From Christensenella sp964438705 (lineage in GTDB: Bacteria; Bacillota; Clostridia; Christensenellales; Christensenellaceae), in assembly GCA_964438705.1 (NCBI GenBank), contig CAYTKQ010000009.1:48945-112944 (forward strand): 64,000 bases of DNA. Reading direction: 5' to 3'. The notes below the pieces were generated by a model, which was given only the letters and a program-made list of their open reading frames with translations, made no database searches and was not told where the DNA came from. The translations under genes were made by a program, and so were the position numbers. Each line of letters opens with the position of its first letter. Position 1 is the stretch's first letter. Below, piece after piece: positions 9,098-18,017 of this stretch.

Positions 9098-9556
9098 TCA
9101 TATATCCAGATGCAGTGAAATTTTTGCGGTTTCCTTCAACTCAAAAACGATCTCGTTTTCTTCCGTTTCGATCGTAATACCCGCAGCCGTATAGGCCGTA
9201 AGCGTACCCGTATACTCCTTTGACCCTTCAAAAGGTTTATAAAGCTTTACGTCGACCACTTTGCCCACCGACCGCGCAAAATCGCGTTCGTTTTTCAGCG
9301 GGCGGTCAAGGCCGGGAGAGGATACGCACAGAATATAGCTTTCTGCAATCGGGTCTTTTTCATCCAGTGCCGCTTCGATTGCGCGGCTTGCCGCTTCGCA
9401 GTCGTCGATCATAACGCCGCCTTCTTTGTCAATATAGACCGTCAGCAGCCAATCCTGCCCCTGCTTGGCATATTCCGTATCCACATATATAAGCCCCAAC
9501 GCTTCAACGATGGGCAATGCGATCTCTTCCACGACCGCTTGTGTATTTTTTGCCAT
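9098..9556 (-). CDS. rimP: Ribosome maturation factor RimP
   Basis: 30S maturation factor. 152 residues with the N-terminal domain (VYIDKEGGVMIDDCEAASRAIE, split across residues 37-58), the conserved YILCVSSPGLDRPLK segment at 75-89, and a C-terminal SH3-like domain. It opens the nus operon behind its own promoter (near 9640-9668) and a hairpin-rich leader. Confidence 0.95.
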   Translation of the reverse strand: MAKNTQAVVEEIALPIVEALGLIYVDTEYAKQGQDWLLTVYIDKEGGVMIDDCEAASRAIEAALDEKDPIAESYILCVSSPGLDRPLKNERDFARSVGKVVDVKLYKPFEGSKEYTGTLTAYTAAGITIETEENEIVFELKETAKISLHLDI

Positions 9557-9566
9557 ATTTTCTCCT

Positions 9567-9614
9567 AAAAAAGCATCTATAATGCGAAAGAGTGGGTTAT
9601 TTCTCCCACTCTTT
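9567..9614 (-). promoter_or_regulatory. Two hairpins in the rimP leader (terminator/attenuator-like)
   Basis: On the minus strand a 10-bp perfect stem (AAAGAGTGGG/CCCACTCTTT, 9587-9614) is followed by a small GCAT/ATGC stem (9573-9585) and TTTTTT (9567-9572), directly before the rimP ribosome binding site. It lies downstream of the putative promoter at 9640-9668, so it belongs to the leader of the nusA operon. It may also stop transcripts coming from plsY. Confidence 0.55.
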
Positions 9615-9639
9615 AGTCAAGCTCTTATAAACCTATTTA

Positions 9640-9668
9640 AGAATACCATAACACCGCTGTTTATGCAA
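9640..9668 (-). promoter_or_regulatory. Putative promoter of the rimP-nusA-infB operon
   Basis: TTGCAT (9663-9668) and TATTCT (9640-9645) with a 17-nt spacer; a TG dinucleotide one base before the -10 makes it extended. It overlaps the end of plsY. Confidence 0.6.
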
Positions 9669-9675
9669 GCATTTT

Positions 9676-10281
9676 TTACTTTTTCGAGAGGCTCAGCTTA
9701 CGCTCCGTACCGTTGATCAGCCGTTCGATGTTTTCCCTGTGCCCCCAAATGCCGAGGATCGCGATGACGAGCACGCCGATATCCTGAAACCAGTTACCCG
9801 GCGCGACCACGAACGCCGCCACCGCGCTCAAAATCAAGCCGATGATCGAGCCGATGCTCATAATTTTCGTCGCGAGAACGATGAGGATCGCCACTGTGAA
9901 TATGATGAGCGTGGGAACTGTCTGGATCACGAGCAGCACGCCGATCGTCGCCGCGATGCCTTTGCCGCCCTTAAAGCCCAGAAAGCAGGAATAGTTGTGT
10001 CCCACGATCGCAAACACGCCTGCGACGCACATGCCTGCATCGCCCGCGAGAAAAAAGCCGATGATGGCAGCCGCAAGGCCCTTGATCACGTCGCCCGCAA
10101 ATACGAGCAGCCCCATACCCCAGCCATAGTTGCGCAGCACGTTCGTGGTCCCCGCATTTCCGCTGCCCTTTTCGCGGATGTCCTCGTTCCGAATTTTTTT
10201 TGTGAATATGTAGGAAAACGAGATCGATCCAAGGAGATACGCAATTCCCGCGCACAAAATAAGAATCCATAATCCGTTCAT
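9676..10281 (-). CDS. plsY: Glycerol-3-phosphate acyltransferase PlsY
   Basis: Membrane enzyme that transfers the acyl group of acyl-phosphate (made by PlsX) to sn-glycerol 3-phosphate, the first step of phospholipid synthesis. 201 residues, about five hydrophobic segments. Family motifs are GSGNAGTTNVLRNYG near residue 41, GHNYSCFLGFKGGKGIAAT near 94-112, and a C-terminal GHRENIERL. It lies 4 nt after der, and plsX is in the same window. Confidence 0.96.
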   Translation of the reverse strand: MNGLWILILCAGIAYLLGSISFSYIFTKKIRNEDIREKGSGNAGTTNVLRNYGWGMGLLVFAGDVIKGLAAAIIGFFLAGDAGMCVAGVFAIVGHNYSCFLGFKGGKGIAATIGVLLVIQTVPTLIIFTVAILIVLATKIMSIGSIIGLILSAVAAFVVAPGNWFQDIGVLVIAILGIWGHRENIERLINGTERKLSLSKK

Positions 10282-10285
10282 ATTT

Positions 10286-11617
10286 TTACTCTCCTTTCTC
10301 GTCGTTTCTCTGCCTGATTATAATTTTAACCGGCGTACCCGTAAAGTCAAATGTTTTGCGCAAATAATTTTCAAGATACCGCTGATAGGAAAAGTGCATC
10401 AGCGTAGTATCGTTCACGAAAAGCACAAACGTGGGCGGCTTGACAGCCACTTGTGTCATATAATAAATTTTCAACCGCCTGCCGTTGGTGCTCGGCGGCT
10501 CTGCCGCTGTGATCGCGTCCTGCAGGCAATCGTTTAAAACGCCCGTCGGGATACGACGTTTGTTGTTCTCATATGCCTCATGCAGCATAACAAACAGCTT
10601 ATCTACGCGCAGCCCCGTCTTCGCCGAAATATAGATGCGCTGCGCATACGGCATAAACGCGAGGTCCGCCGCGATTTTCTTGTTGTATTCCTCAATGGTA
10701 TAGGTATCCTTTTCGACTGCGTCCCACTTGTTGACCGCGATCACGCAGGGCTTGCCCTCCGAATCGACGTAGCCCGCAACCTTCACATCCTGCTCGGTGA
10801 TGCCTTCCGTCGCGTCGATCATCACAACCACGATATCCGCCCGGCGGATTGCGCCAAGCGAACGGATCACGCTGTAGCGCTCGATGGATTTGTCGTCGAT
10901 GCGGCCCTTTTTGCGCATGCCCGCCGTATCGATGATCATATATTTCACGCCGTCCCGTTCAAACGCGGAGTCGATTGCGTCGCGCGTCGTGCCGGGAATG
11001 TCGCTGACGATCACTCGTTCATACCCAAGGATTTTGTTGGTGAGCGAGGATTTTCCCACATTTGGTTTTCCCGCCAGCGCGATCTTAAGGCTTTCTTCCT
11101 CTTCGGCATCCGGCTCATAGTCCCCCAGCTCTTTGATGACTTCATCGAGCAGGTCGCCGATGCCGAGACCCTGCGAAGATGAAATGCCCACGACGTCGCC
11201 GATGCCAAGCTCGTAAAAATCATACAGGTTTTGCTCGTCCGCTTTGTTGTCCGTTTTGTTGACGACCACAATGACAGGCTTTGTCGATTTGCGCAGCATT
11301 TTCGCCACTTCAAAGTCCTCGGAGGTGATTCCCGTTTTGCCGTCCACAAAAAACAGAATCAACTGGGCGGCCTCGATCGCGAGCTCCGCCTGCATACGCA
11401 TCTGCTTTAGCAGCACATCCTCGGTATTCAAATCCACCCCGCCCGTATCGATGAGCGTGAATTCCTTATTGAGCCACTCCGCGTCCGCATAGATTCGGTC
11501 GCGCGTCACACCGGGCGTATCTTCGATGATCGCCAGCCGCGTACCCGTGATCCGGTTAAAAAACGTGGACTTTCCAACATTTGGGCGGCCTACGATTGCC
11601 ACCAATGGTTTCGCCAT
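10286..11617 (-). CDS. der: Ribosome biogenesis GTPase Der (EngA)
   Basis: Double GTPase needed for 50S assembly. The first G domain begins with GRPNVGKST near residue 10 and has DTPGVTRD and NKTD; the second begins GKPNVGKSS near residue 183 and has DIPGTTRD and NKWD. The C-terminal KH-like domain carries the KIYYMTQVAVKPPTFVLFVN strand pattern. 443 residues, normal. It follows the DUF512 gene by 10 nt. Confidence 0.97.
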   Translation of the reverse strand: MAKPLVAIVGRPNVGKSTFFNRITGTRLAIIEDTPGVTRDRIYADAEWLNKEFTLIDTGGVDLNTEDVLLKQMRMQAELAIEAAQLILFFVDGKTGITSEDFEVAKMLRKSTKPVIVVVNKTDNKADEQNLYDFYELGIGDVVGISSSQGLGIGDLLDEVIKELGDYEPDAEEEESLKIALAGKPNVGKSSLTNKILGYERVIVSDIPGTTRDAIDSAFERDGVKYMIIDTAGMRKKGRIDDKSIERYSVIRSLGAIRRADIVVVMIDATEGITEQDVKVAGYVDSEGKPCVIAVNKWDAVEKDTYTIEEYNKKIAADLAFMPYAQRIYISAKTGLRVDKLFVMLHEAYENNKRRIPTGVLNDCLQDAITAAEPPSTNGRRLKIYYMTQVAVKPPTFVLFVNDTTLMHFSYQRYLENYLRKTFDFTGTPVKIIIRQRNDEKGE

Positions 11618-11627
11618 AAAACTCTCC

Positions 11628-12926
11628 TTACTCTTCCACCAGCATTTGTATCAATTCATACCCATCCGCCGCCGCTTTATAACAGGGAACGCCAAGCGCC
11701 TGCCCTAATTCTTCAAGCGTTACGCCGTCGAGCATCGCGTCTTCCGTCTCCTTGAAGCAACAGCGGCTCAAAAAGATCGCTTCCGCCACGCCCGGACGCA
11801 CCTGAGCGATCACATCATTTCCGGTGAGCAGCCCCGCGACCGTCACCGAATCACCCCAAAAATCATTTTTCACGCGATGGACATTGACCGTCATATGGAA
11901 GGCTTCCTCCGCCCTGCGCGCGATCTGCTGCAGGTAGGGATAAAAATCCACGCCTGTGACGAGGCCGACAGCCTCATAGCGCGGCTTGCTGCCCGCAAGA
12001 TCGGCAAACGCCTCGTCCGCCTCGTGCAAAAACATCTCCACAAGCCCTACGCCGTTTTCGATCTGCACAAAATCTTCATATTGCTCATACGACGGCAACG
12101 GTTCGTTTGCGCGAATATACATCTCGTCGGAAGCGAACACGAAACGCGTTTCTTTGTTGTCCGCAAGAAATTCCCTTTGAAATTCCTCCACCATTTGCAC
12201 AGTAGCCTTTGCCGTTTCCCCGCTGACCGGGCTGATTTTCATGAGATGTTCCCTGTGCTTCGTGAGCCCCGCAGGCACGACCGCAACGGATTGTACGCCC
12301 GGATAAAGCCCATAGAGCGCTTCAACCGTTTGTTTGAGCACATCCGCGTCGTTTAGCCCTTCGCACATCACGATCTGCGTATGCAGCTGTATTCCATTTT
12401 TCACAAAACGTTCGATCAACGCAAAGGTATGGGCCGCATTTTGGTTGCCAAACAGCTTCTTCCTGATCTCGTCGTCATAGGCATGCACGGATACATACAA
12501 GGGGGAAATCCTTTGCTCGATAATGCGGGAAACCTCCTCTTCGCTCATATTTGTGAGCGTAACATAGCTTCCCATCAAAAAGGACATACGCCAGTCGTCA
12601 TCCTTTACATAGAGCGTTTTGCGCATTCCCTTGGGCATTTGATCCACAAAGCAAAACACGCACTTGTTTGCACACACGATCTTCCTGCCGAATCCATCGT
12701 TTTCAAAGGATATTCCAAGTTCCTCATAGGGCTCTTTTTCGATCTCGATTTCCTCGACCGTACCGTCTGCTTTTTGCACCTCCAGCAGGACATCGTCCGC
12801 CGCAAGCTCATAGATATAGTCGATATAATCCCGAAGCACGTGTCCGTTTATGGACAGCAAAACATCGCCGGGCGAAATTTCGCATTCCTCGGCGATGCTG
12901 CCGGAATCGATCTCTTTGACAATCAT
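11628..12926 (-). CDS. DUF512 protein with PDZ and radical-SAM-like cysteine motif
   Basis: 432 residues. Residues 1-75 form a PDZ-like domain (EISPGDVLLSINGHVLRDY). Near residue 86 is CANKCVFCFVDQMPKGMR, a C-x3-C-x2-C pattern as in radical SAM enzymes, followed by a barrel-like region and the DUF512 C-terminal domain. Homologues in Clostridia are almost always beside der, as here; the function is not established. A role linked to ribosome assembly or RNA modification is inference from that neighbour. Start at ATG 12926 with GAGG upstream. Confidence 0.85.
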   Translation of the reverse strand: MIVKEIDSGSIAEECEISPGDVLLSINGHVLRDYIDYIYELAADDVLLEVQKADGTVEEIEIEKEPYEELGISFENDGFGRKIVCANKCVFCFVDQMPKGMRKTLYVKDDDWRMSFLMGSYVTLTNMSEEEVSRIIEQRISPLYVSVHAYDDEIRKKLFGNQNAAHTFALIERFVKNGIQLHTQIVMCEGLNDADVLKQTVEALYGLYPGVQSVAVVPAGLTKHREHLMKISPVSGETAKATVQMVEEFQREFLADNKETRFVFASDEMYIRANEPLPSYEQYEDFVQIENGVGLVEMFLHEADEAFADLAGSKPRYEAVGLVTGVDFYPYLQQIARRAEEAFHMTVNVHRVKNDFWGDSVTVAGLLTGNDVIAQVRPGVAEAIFLSRCCFKETEDAMLDGVTLEELGQALGVPCYKAAADGYELIQMLVEE

Positions 12927-12937
12927 TTTCTTTCCTC

Positions 12938-12967
12938 AAAATCGGGCGGAAACAGTTTCCGCCCGAT
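12938..12967 (-). terminator. Intrinsic terminator after glyA
   Basis: Minus strand: ATCGGGCGGAAAC / GTTTCCGCCCGAT, nearly perfect stem with a tiny loop, followed by TTTT. It lies between the glyA stop (12979) and the start of the DUF512 gene. Confidence 0.75.
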
Positions 12968-12978
12968 CATACTCCTGA

Positions 12979-14217
12979 CTATTTGTAAAGCGGATGCGCC
13001 TCGCAAAGCGCGCTGACGCTCTTTTTGACCTCTTCCGCGGCATCTTCTCCGTTTTGGACCATGTCCGCGATCAGCTTTCCGATGACCGCCATCTCCGCTT
13101 CCTTCATGCCGCGCGTGGTGACGGAAGGCGTACCGATACGGATGCCGCTTGTGACAAAGGGGCTCAGCGTCTCAAACGGGATCGTATTCTTGTTCACCGT
13201 GATGTGCACCGTGTCGAGCAGCGCTTCGATCTCCTTGCCCGTTTTATCCTTCTTGCCAACGTCCACGAGCATCAGGTGATTGTCCGTGCCGCCCGAGACG
13301 AGTCGCAGGCCGTTATCCATCAGCGCCTTTGCAAGCGCCGCGGCGTTTTTCACGATCTGCTGCTGATATTCTTTGAACTCCGGCTGAAGCGCTTCATAAA
13401 AGGATACCGCCTTTGCGGCGATCACGTGCATGAGCGGCCCGCCCTGGGTTCCCGGGAAAATTGCCTTGTCCACGGTTTTTGCGAATTCCTCTGCGCAAAG
13501 GATCAGGCCACCGCGCGGCCCGCGAAGCGTTTTATGCGTCGTGGTGGTGGTGAAGTGCGCATACGGCACCGGGTTTGGATGCAGCCCTGCCGCCACAAGC
13601 CCCGCGATGTGTGCCATATCCACCATGAGATACGCGTCTACGGAATCCGCGATTTCACGGAATTTCTGAAAATCGATCGTGCGCGGATACGCGCTTGCGC
13701 CCGCAACGATCATTTTCGGCTTGCTCTTCAACGCAAGGTCCGCGAGCGCATCGTAATCGATCTTTTCGTCTGTTTCGCTCACGCCGTAGGGAACGATGTT
13801 GAAATATTTGCCCGAGAGGTTTACGGGGCTGCCGTGTGTTAGATGTCCGCCATGCGAGAGGTTCATGCCGAGGATCGTGTCGCCCGGCTCGAGAACGCCG
13901 AAATAGACCGCCGTATTTGCCTGCGCGCCGGAATGCGGCTGCACGTTTGCGTGCTCTGCGCCAAACAGCTTCTTCGCGCGTTCGCGCGCAAGCTCTTCCA
14001 CCTCGTCTACAAATTCACATCCGCCGTAATAACGCTTGCCCGGGTATCCTTCCGCGTATTTGTTCGTGAGGTGGGAGCCCATCGCCTGCATCACAGCCGG
14101 AGACACAAAGTTCTCCGATGCGATCAGTTCGATGTTGTGTTCCTGACGGTCAAGCTCACGTTTCATTGAGGCATACACTTCCGGGTCCACTTTCTTTACT
14201 TCTTCAAATTCAAACAT
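12979..14217 (-). CDS. glyA: Serine hydroxymethyltransferase
   Basis: PLP enzyme that interconverts serine and glycine and feeds one-carbon units into tetrahydrofolate. 412 residues. The PLP lysine is in TTTTHKTLRGPRGG near residue 229; EGYPGKRYYGG near 56 and the SGTDNHLMLVD stretch near 325 are typical. It lies 6 nt after rnc and is closed by a strong terminator. Confidence 0.97.
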   Translation of the reverse strand: MFEFEEVKKVDPEVYASMKRELDRQEHNIELIASENFVSPAVMQAMGSHLTNKYAEGYPGKRYYGGCEFVDEVEELARERAKKLFGAEHANVQPHSGAQANTAVYFGVLEPGDTILGMNLSHGGHLTHGSPVNLSGKYFNIVPYGVSETDEKIDYDALADLALKSKPKMIVAGASAYPRTIDFQKFREIADSVDAYLMVDMAHIAGLVAAGLHPNPVPYAHFTTTTTHKTLRGPRGGLILCAEEFAKTVDKAIFPGTQGGPLMHVIAAKAVSFYEALQPEFKEYQQQIVKNAAALAKALMDNGLRLVSGGTDNHLMLVDVGKKDKTGKEIEALLDTVHITVNKNTIPFETLSPFVTSGIRIGTPSVTTRGMKEAEMAVIGKLIADMVQNGEDAAEEVKKSVSALCEAHPLYK

Positions 14218-14223
14218 CTTCTT

Positions 14224-14904
14224 TTACCTCTCGTAAATTTTTTCGAAATCCGCGATGGCGGATTTGGCCGCATTTTGTTCCGCTTCCTTTTTGGAGTTCC
14301 CGCGCCCCTGCTCAAGCGCCCTTCCGCCCACAAAAAGCTGTACATGGAAGACCGTATTATGCGGAGGCCCCTCCTGTCCGATCACCTGATAGGATATTTC
14401 CTGCTTGATCGTCCGCTGGACAAGCTCCTGAAACTGTGATTTGTAGTCTTGATCGTTCTTTTTATTATTTGCGCCGCTGAGCGCGTCTGCGAACAAAAAA
14501 CGCACGATGCGCTGCGCTTCAAAAAAGCCACCGTCCAAATATACCGCGCCAATAAGCGCTTCCATCACGTTTTCCAGAATAGACGTTTTCTGTCTGCCGC
14601 CGGATTCTTCCTCCCCTTTTCCAAGGAAAATATCGTCTCCAAGATCGATCGACTGGGCAATCCGCGCAAGGGATTTGGAACAGACGATATCTGCACGGCG
14701 CTGAGTCAGCATCCCTTCTGAAAAATCCTGATAGCGATTGAACAAATCGTCGCTGATGATCAGTTCGATGACAGCGTCTCCCAAAAATTCGAGCCGCTCA
14801 TAATTCGGCGTATTCCCGCAGGATGGGTGCGTGAGCGCTCTTCGCAGAAGCTCTGCGTCCTTGAATTCATAGCCGATTCGTTTCTTCAAACTTGAATTAT
14901 TCAT
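14224..14904 (-). CDS. rnc: Ribonuclease III
   Basis: Double-stranded RNA endonuclease for rRNA processing and mRNA decay. The catalytic signature ERLEFLGDAVIEL is near residue 36; acidic residues in the second half of the domain (ENVMEALIGAVYLD) complete the metal site; a dsRNA-binding domain fills residues 150-226 (GRALEQGRGNSKKEAEQNAA). I chose ATG 14904, which follows AAGGACGA and overlaps the plsX stop region by 8 nt; an ATG at 14925 would add 7 residues and has a poorer site. Confidence 0.96.
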   Translation of the reverse strand: MNNSSLKKRIGYEFKDAELLRRALTHPSCGNTPNYERLEFLGDAVIELIISDDLFNRYQDFSEGMLTQRRADIVCSKSLARIAQSIDLGDDIFLGKGEEESGGRQKTSILENVMEALIGAVYLDGGFFEAQRIVRFLFADALSGANNKKNDQDYKSQFQELVQRTIKQEISYQVIGQEGPPHNTVFHVQLFVGGRALEQGRGNSKKEAEQNAAKSAIADFEKIYER

Positions 14905-15907
14905 CTTCGTCCTTGAGCTTGGCAATTTCCTGCTTGATCACTTCCACAACATCGCCTTCGATAAATTTGCGCGCCGCCGCGATTGCGTGGAAAATCGCGG
15001 TCGCATCCGAGCTTCCGTGCGCCTTCATAACGCCGCCGTTCAAACCCAACAAAAGCGCGCCGCCATATTCCTTATAATCCATTTTCTTTTTGAGTTTGGA
15101 AAACGCGCCCTTCATAAACACAGCGCCAAGCTTTGCGCTGCCGCTCTCCTTGATGTAGCCCTTGAGCATACCAAGGATCGTTTTGGCGCAGCCTTCGAGG
15201 AATTTCAATACGATGTTTCCCGTGAACCCATCGCACACGAGCACATCGTAATCCCCCGAAAGAAGATCACGCCCCTCCGCGTTGCCCACAAAGTTGATGG
15301 GCGCTTCCTTCAAAAGCTGATACGCTTTTTTGGTGAGCTCACTGCCCTTTTCTTCCTCTGCACCGTTGTTGATAAGCCCTACGTTCGGTTCCTCGATGCC
15401 AAACACCTTTTGCATATAGATGCTGCCCATCACGCCGAACTGCTGCAGGAACTGCGGTTTGCATTCCGCGTTTGCGCCTGCGTCGATCAACAGGACCTCG
15501 CCCGTCTGCGAAGGAAGCACCGGCGCGAGCGCCGGGCGTTTGATGCCATCGAGACGTTTTACGATGAGTGTCGCGCCTGCAACGAGTGCGCCTGTACAGC
15601 CCGCCGATATCATCATGCCGCCCTTGCCTTCGCTGAGTGCATTGAGCGCCACGACCATCGATGAGTCCTTTTTTTCCTTCAGTGCCTTGACAGGCGAATC
15701 GTCCATCTCGATGATCTGCGTGGTGTGAATGATTTCCACGCGGCTTGGATCATATCCTTCCTGCCTGCTCAAAAGCGTTTCCAGCCGCGCGCGGTCTCCC
15801 GTAAGCAAAAAAGAAGTATCGGGGAATTCCCGAAGCGCCCTTGCAACGCCTGTTACGATCTCTTCGGGCGCATGATCGCCACCCATCGCATCAATGATTA
15901 TTTTCAT
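14897..15907 (-). CDS. plsX: Phosphate acyltransferase PlsX
   Basis: Makes acyl-phosphate from acyl-ACP for use by PlsY (also in this window). 336 residues beginning MKIIIDAMGGDHAPEEIV; LIDAGANAECKPQFLQQF near 155 and VCDGFTGNIVLKFLEG near 225 are family motifs. It starts a plsX-rnc-glyA transcription unit; a terminator upstream separates it from rpmF. No fapR or acpP is adjacent. Confidence 0.96.
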   Translation of the reverse strand: MKIIIDAMGGDHAPEEIVTGVARALREFPDTSFLLTGDRARLETLLSRQEGYDPSRVEIIHTTQIIEMDDSPVKALKEKKDSSMVVALNALSEGKGGMMISAGCTGALVAGATLIVKRLDGIKRPALAPVLPSQTGEVLLIDAGANAECKPQFLQQFGVMGSIYMQKVFGIEEPNVGLINNGAEEEKGSELTKKAYQLLKEAPINFVGNAEGRDLLSGDYDVLVCDGFTGNIVLKFLEGCAKTILGMLKGYIKESGSAKLGAVFMKGAFSKLKKKMDYKEYGGALLLGLNGGVMKAHGSSDATAIFHAIAAARKFIEGDVVEVIKQEIAKLKDEDE

Positions 15908-15939
15908 TATGTGTTCCTCGCGTTTGATTCAATAAATAC

Positions 15940-15968
15940 AGTATACATGAAAATGCATCAATTTTAAA
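15940..15968 (-). promoter_or_regulatory. Putative promoter of plsX-rnc-glyA
   Basis: TTTAAA (15963-15968), 17-nt spacer, TATACT (15940-15945) preceded by TG (extended -10). It lies between the rpmF terminator and the plsX start. Confidence 0.45.
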
Positions 15969-15974
15969 GAAAGA

Positions 15975-16009
15975 GCGAAAAAAAGGTTTGCATGACGCAA
16001 ACCTTTTTA
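15975..16009 (-). terminator. Intrinsic terminator after rpmF
   Basis: Minus strand: AAAAAGGTTTGC and GCAAACCTTTTT arms with a GTCAT loop, running into eight T. Located 15 nt past the rpmF stop. Confidence 0.85.
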
Positions 16010-16024
16010 TAGTTCGTAAAAGCG

Positions 16025-16210
16025 TTATTTCGCTTCTTTCGGAGCTACCGCAAGCCTGCCGTTGTAATAACCGCAGTTCGGGCAAACCCTGTGAGCCAGC
16101 TTCGGCTGGTGGCACTGAGGGCACTGGGACACGGTCGGAGCCGTCAGCTTCCAATGTGCTCTTCTCGTATGTTTACGCTGCTTTGACGTTCTACTCTTCG
16201 GTACTGCCAT
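16025..16210 (-). CDS. rpmF: 50S ribosomal protein L32
   Basis: 61-residue basic protein starting MAVPKSRTSKQRKHTRRAHW, with a zinc-ribbon CPQC ... CPNC pair near residues 30-46. The ATG at 16210 has AGGAGGTGTGTGAA in front; a longer reading from 16219 would put three extra residues over the ribosome binding site. It follows the DUF177 gene in the order normal for most bacteria. Confidence 0.96.
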   Translation of the reverse strand: MAVPKSRTSKQRKHTRRAHWKLTAPTVSQCPQCHQPKLAHRVCPNCGYYNGRLAVAPKEAK

Positions 16211-16230
16211 TTCACACACCTCCTCAGGTT

Positions 16231-16716
16231 TTAAAACAAACCTTTTAATTTCGCAAACGGATTGTCTTCATCCGCGTCTTCCGGTTTGCATCCACACGCT
16301 TCGTCGTTCAAGTTTTGTCCGCATTTGGGGCAAATTCCCCTGCAGTCTTCCCTGCACAGCAGCTGGTGTGGCAAACCCAATATGGTTGCGTCATACACCA
16401 TCTTATCCAGCGAAAGTGTTTCGCCCCGATAAGTGTATCCGTCTTCCCCCTGTGTGCCGTCCGGCCAGAACAGTTCGTCGAATTGTTCTAAGACTTCCGC
16501 CTCCATATCGGCAAGACATCTGTCGCAGACGGTTTTGAGAACCGTATGAAACGTTCCCTTTACAGCGACCCTGCGGTCCGTCACACAATATTGCGCCTTG
16601 AGCACAAGCGGCTTTGAAAAGCTGATATCCGGTCCGAAATCCGGAATGCCTTCATAGCGGAACGTTCCGATTTCGCCTTCATTTTTCAATGCTGTCCTGA
16701 TATCAATCTGTATCAT
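16231..16716 (-). CDS. DUF177 family protein (YceD), associated with L32
   Basis: 161 residues. A CDRCLADMEAEVLEQFDELF segment near residue 73 and a C-terminal CREDCRGICPKCGQNLN cluster are the DUF177 hallmarks. In E. coli and plants the family is tied to 23S rRNA accumulation and 50S maturation; here the role is inferred from this and from rpmF 20 nt downstream. It has a consensus promoter (16751-16779). Confidence 0.9.
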   Translation of the reverse strand: MIQIDIRTALKNEGEIGTFRYEGIPDFGPDISFSKPLVLKAQYCVTDRRVAVKGTFHTVLKTVCDRCLADMEAEVLEQFDELFWPDGTQGEDGYTYRGETLSLDKMVYDATILGLPHQLLCREDCRGICPKCGQNLNDEACGCKPEDADEDNPFAKLKGLF

Positions 16717-16750
16717 CGCTTTTCCTCGCCAAGAAAACAGGTACCACTAC

Positions 16751-16779
16751 ATTATATTTTTATGCAGCGCTCTTGTCAA
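16751..16779 (-). promoter_or_regulatory. Consensus sigma-A promoter of DUF177-rpmF
   Basis: Perfect TTGACA (16774-16779), 17-nt spacer, perfect TATAAT (16751-16756) on the minus strand, giving a start near 16744 and a leader of about 28 nt. It lies right after the ackA stop. Confidence 0.85.
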
Positions 16780-16796
16780 CTCTTTTTTGCGCAGTT

Positions 16797-17999
16797 TCAG
16801 CGGCAGCAGATGTCGTAAGTATCCTTTGCGATCGTCATTTCCTCGTCCGTCGGAATGACCAGAATCTTTACCTTGGAATCCGGCGCGGAAATGTCGCACT
16901 CTTCGCCGCGCATTTTGTCGTTCTTCTGCTTGTCGATCTTAATGCCCATGAATTCAAGGCCCTCTGTCGCATACAGACGAACGTCCCAATCGTTTTCGCC
17001 CACACCGCCCGCAAAGGTCAGTACATCTACCCCGCCCATCGCAGCCGCATACGAACCGATAAACTTTTTGAGGCGGTAGTTGAACACGTCAAGCGCAATT
17101 TTGGCACGTTCGTTGCCTTTTTCTTCCTCTGCCCAAAGATCCCTAAAATCGCTCGATACGCCAGAGATACCCCACACGCCCGATTCCTTATTGAGGTAGT
17201 TGATCGCCTGTTCGACGTCCATATTCATTTTACCCATCAGGTATGGAACGATCGCCGCGTCGAGATCACCGCTGCGCGTTCCCATCACAAGCCCTTCAAG
17301 GGGCGTGAAGCCCATTGATGTATCGACGGAAACACCGCCGTTTACAGCAGCGACGGAAGAACCGTTGCCAAGATGGCAGGTGATGATCTTGAGGTCTTTG
17401 ATATCTTTTCCAAGAATCTCCGCCGCTCTCTGCGAAACATATTTATGGGATGTGCCGTGGAAGCCATATCTGCGGACTTTATAATCCGTATAAGCTTGGT
17501 ACGGGATTCCATAGAGGAACGCTTTTTTCGGCATATTCGCGTGAAACGCCGTATCGAAAACGCCCACCATGGGAACCTCGGGCATCAGTGCGCGGCACGC
17601 CGTGATTCCCATCAGGTTCGCCGGGTTGTGAAGAGGCGCAAGCTCGATGTTTTCCTTCAATGCATCGATCACTTCGTCAGTGATCAATACAGACCCGCTG
17701 AATTTTTCGCCGCCATGTACGACCCTGTGCCCTACTGCGCGTATCCCGGAAAGATCGGGCACCACGCCGTGTACCGGGTCCGTAAGGGCCGAGACGACCT
17801 GCGCCATCGCGTCGTTATGATCCTTCATGGGCGTTTCGATTTCCACCTTATCCTTGCCTGTGGGTTTATGCTTGATGATGGAATGATCGATGCCGATCCG
17901 CTCCACAAGGCCTTTTGCAATCACATCTTCTCTGTCCATGTCGATCAACTGATACTTTAGGGAAGAACTTCCCGCATTGATTACCAATACATTTTTCAT
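16797..17999 (-). CDS. ackA: Acetate kinase
   Basis: Forms ATP and acetate from acetyl-phosphate, the energy-yielding end of fermentation. 400 residues; N-terminal VINAGSSSLKYQL, HRVVHGGEKF near 90, FHANMP near 180, and GFTPLEGLVMGTRSGDLD near 235 are acetokinase signatures. It lies 18 nt after pta, forming a pta-ackA unit. Confidence 0.98.
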   Translation of the reverse strand: MKNVLVINAGSSSLKYQLIDMDREDVIAKGLVERIGIDHSIIKHKPTGKDKVEIETPMKDHNDAMAQVVSALTDPVHGVVPDLSGIRAVGHRVVHGGEKFSGSVLITDEVIDALKENIELAPLHNPANLMGITACRALMPEVPMVGVFDTAFHANMPKKAFLYGIPYQAYTDYKVRRYGFHGTSHKYVSQRAAEILGKDIKDLKIITCHLGNGSSVAAVNGGVSVDTSMGFTPLEGLVMGTRSGDLDAAIVPYLMGKMNMDVEQAINYLNKESGVWGISGVSSDFRDLWAEEEKGNERAKIALDVFNYRLKKFIGSYAAAMGGVDVLTFAGGVGENDWDVRLYATEGLEFMGIKIDKQKNDKMRGEECDISAPDSKVKILVIPTDEEMTIAKDTYDICCR

Positions 18000-18017
18000 T
18001 TTACAATACCCCTTTTT

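Noticed and set aside
12926..12990. Promoter for DUF512-der-plsY
   Set aside because: The space between glyA and the DUF512 gene is filled by a terminator and no -35/-10 pair with acceptable spacing was found.
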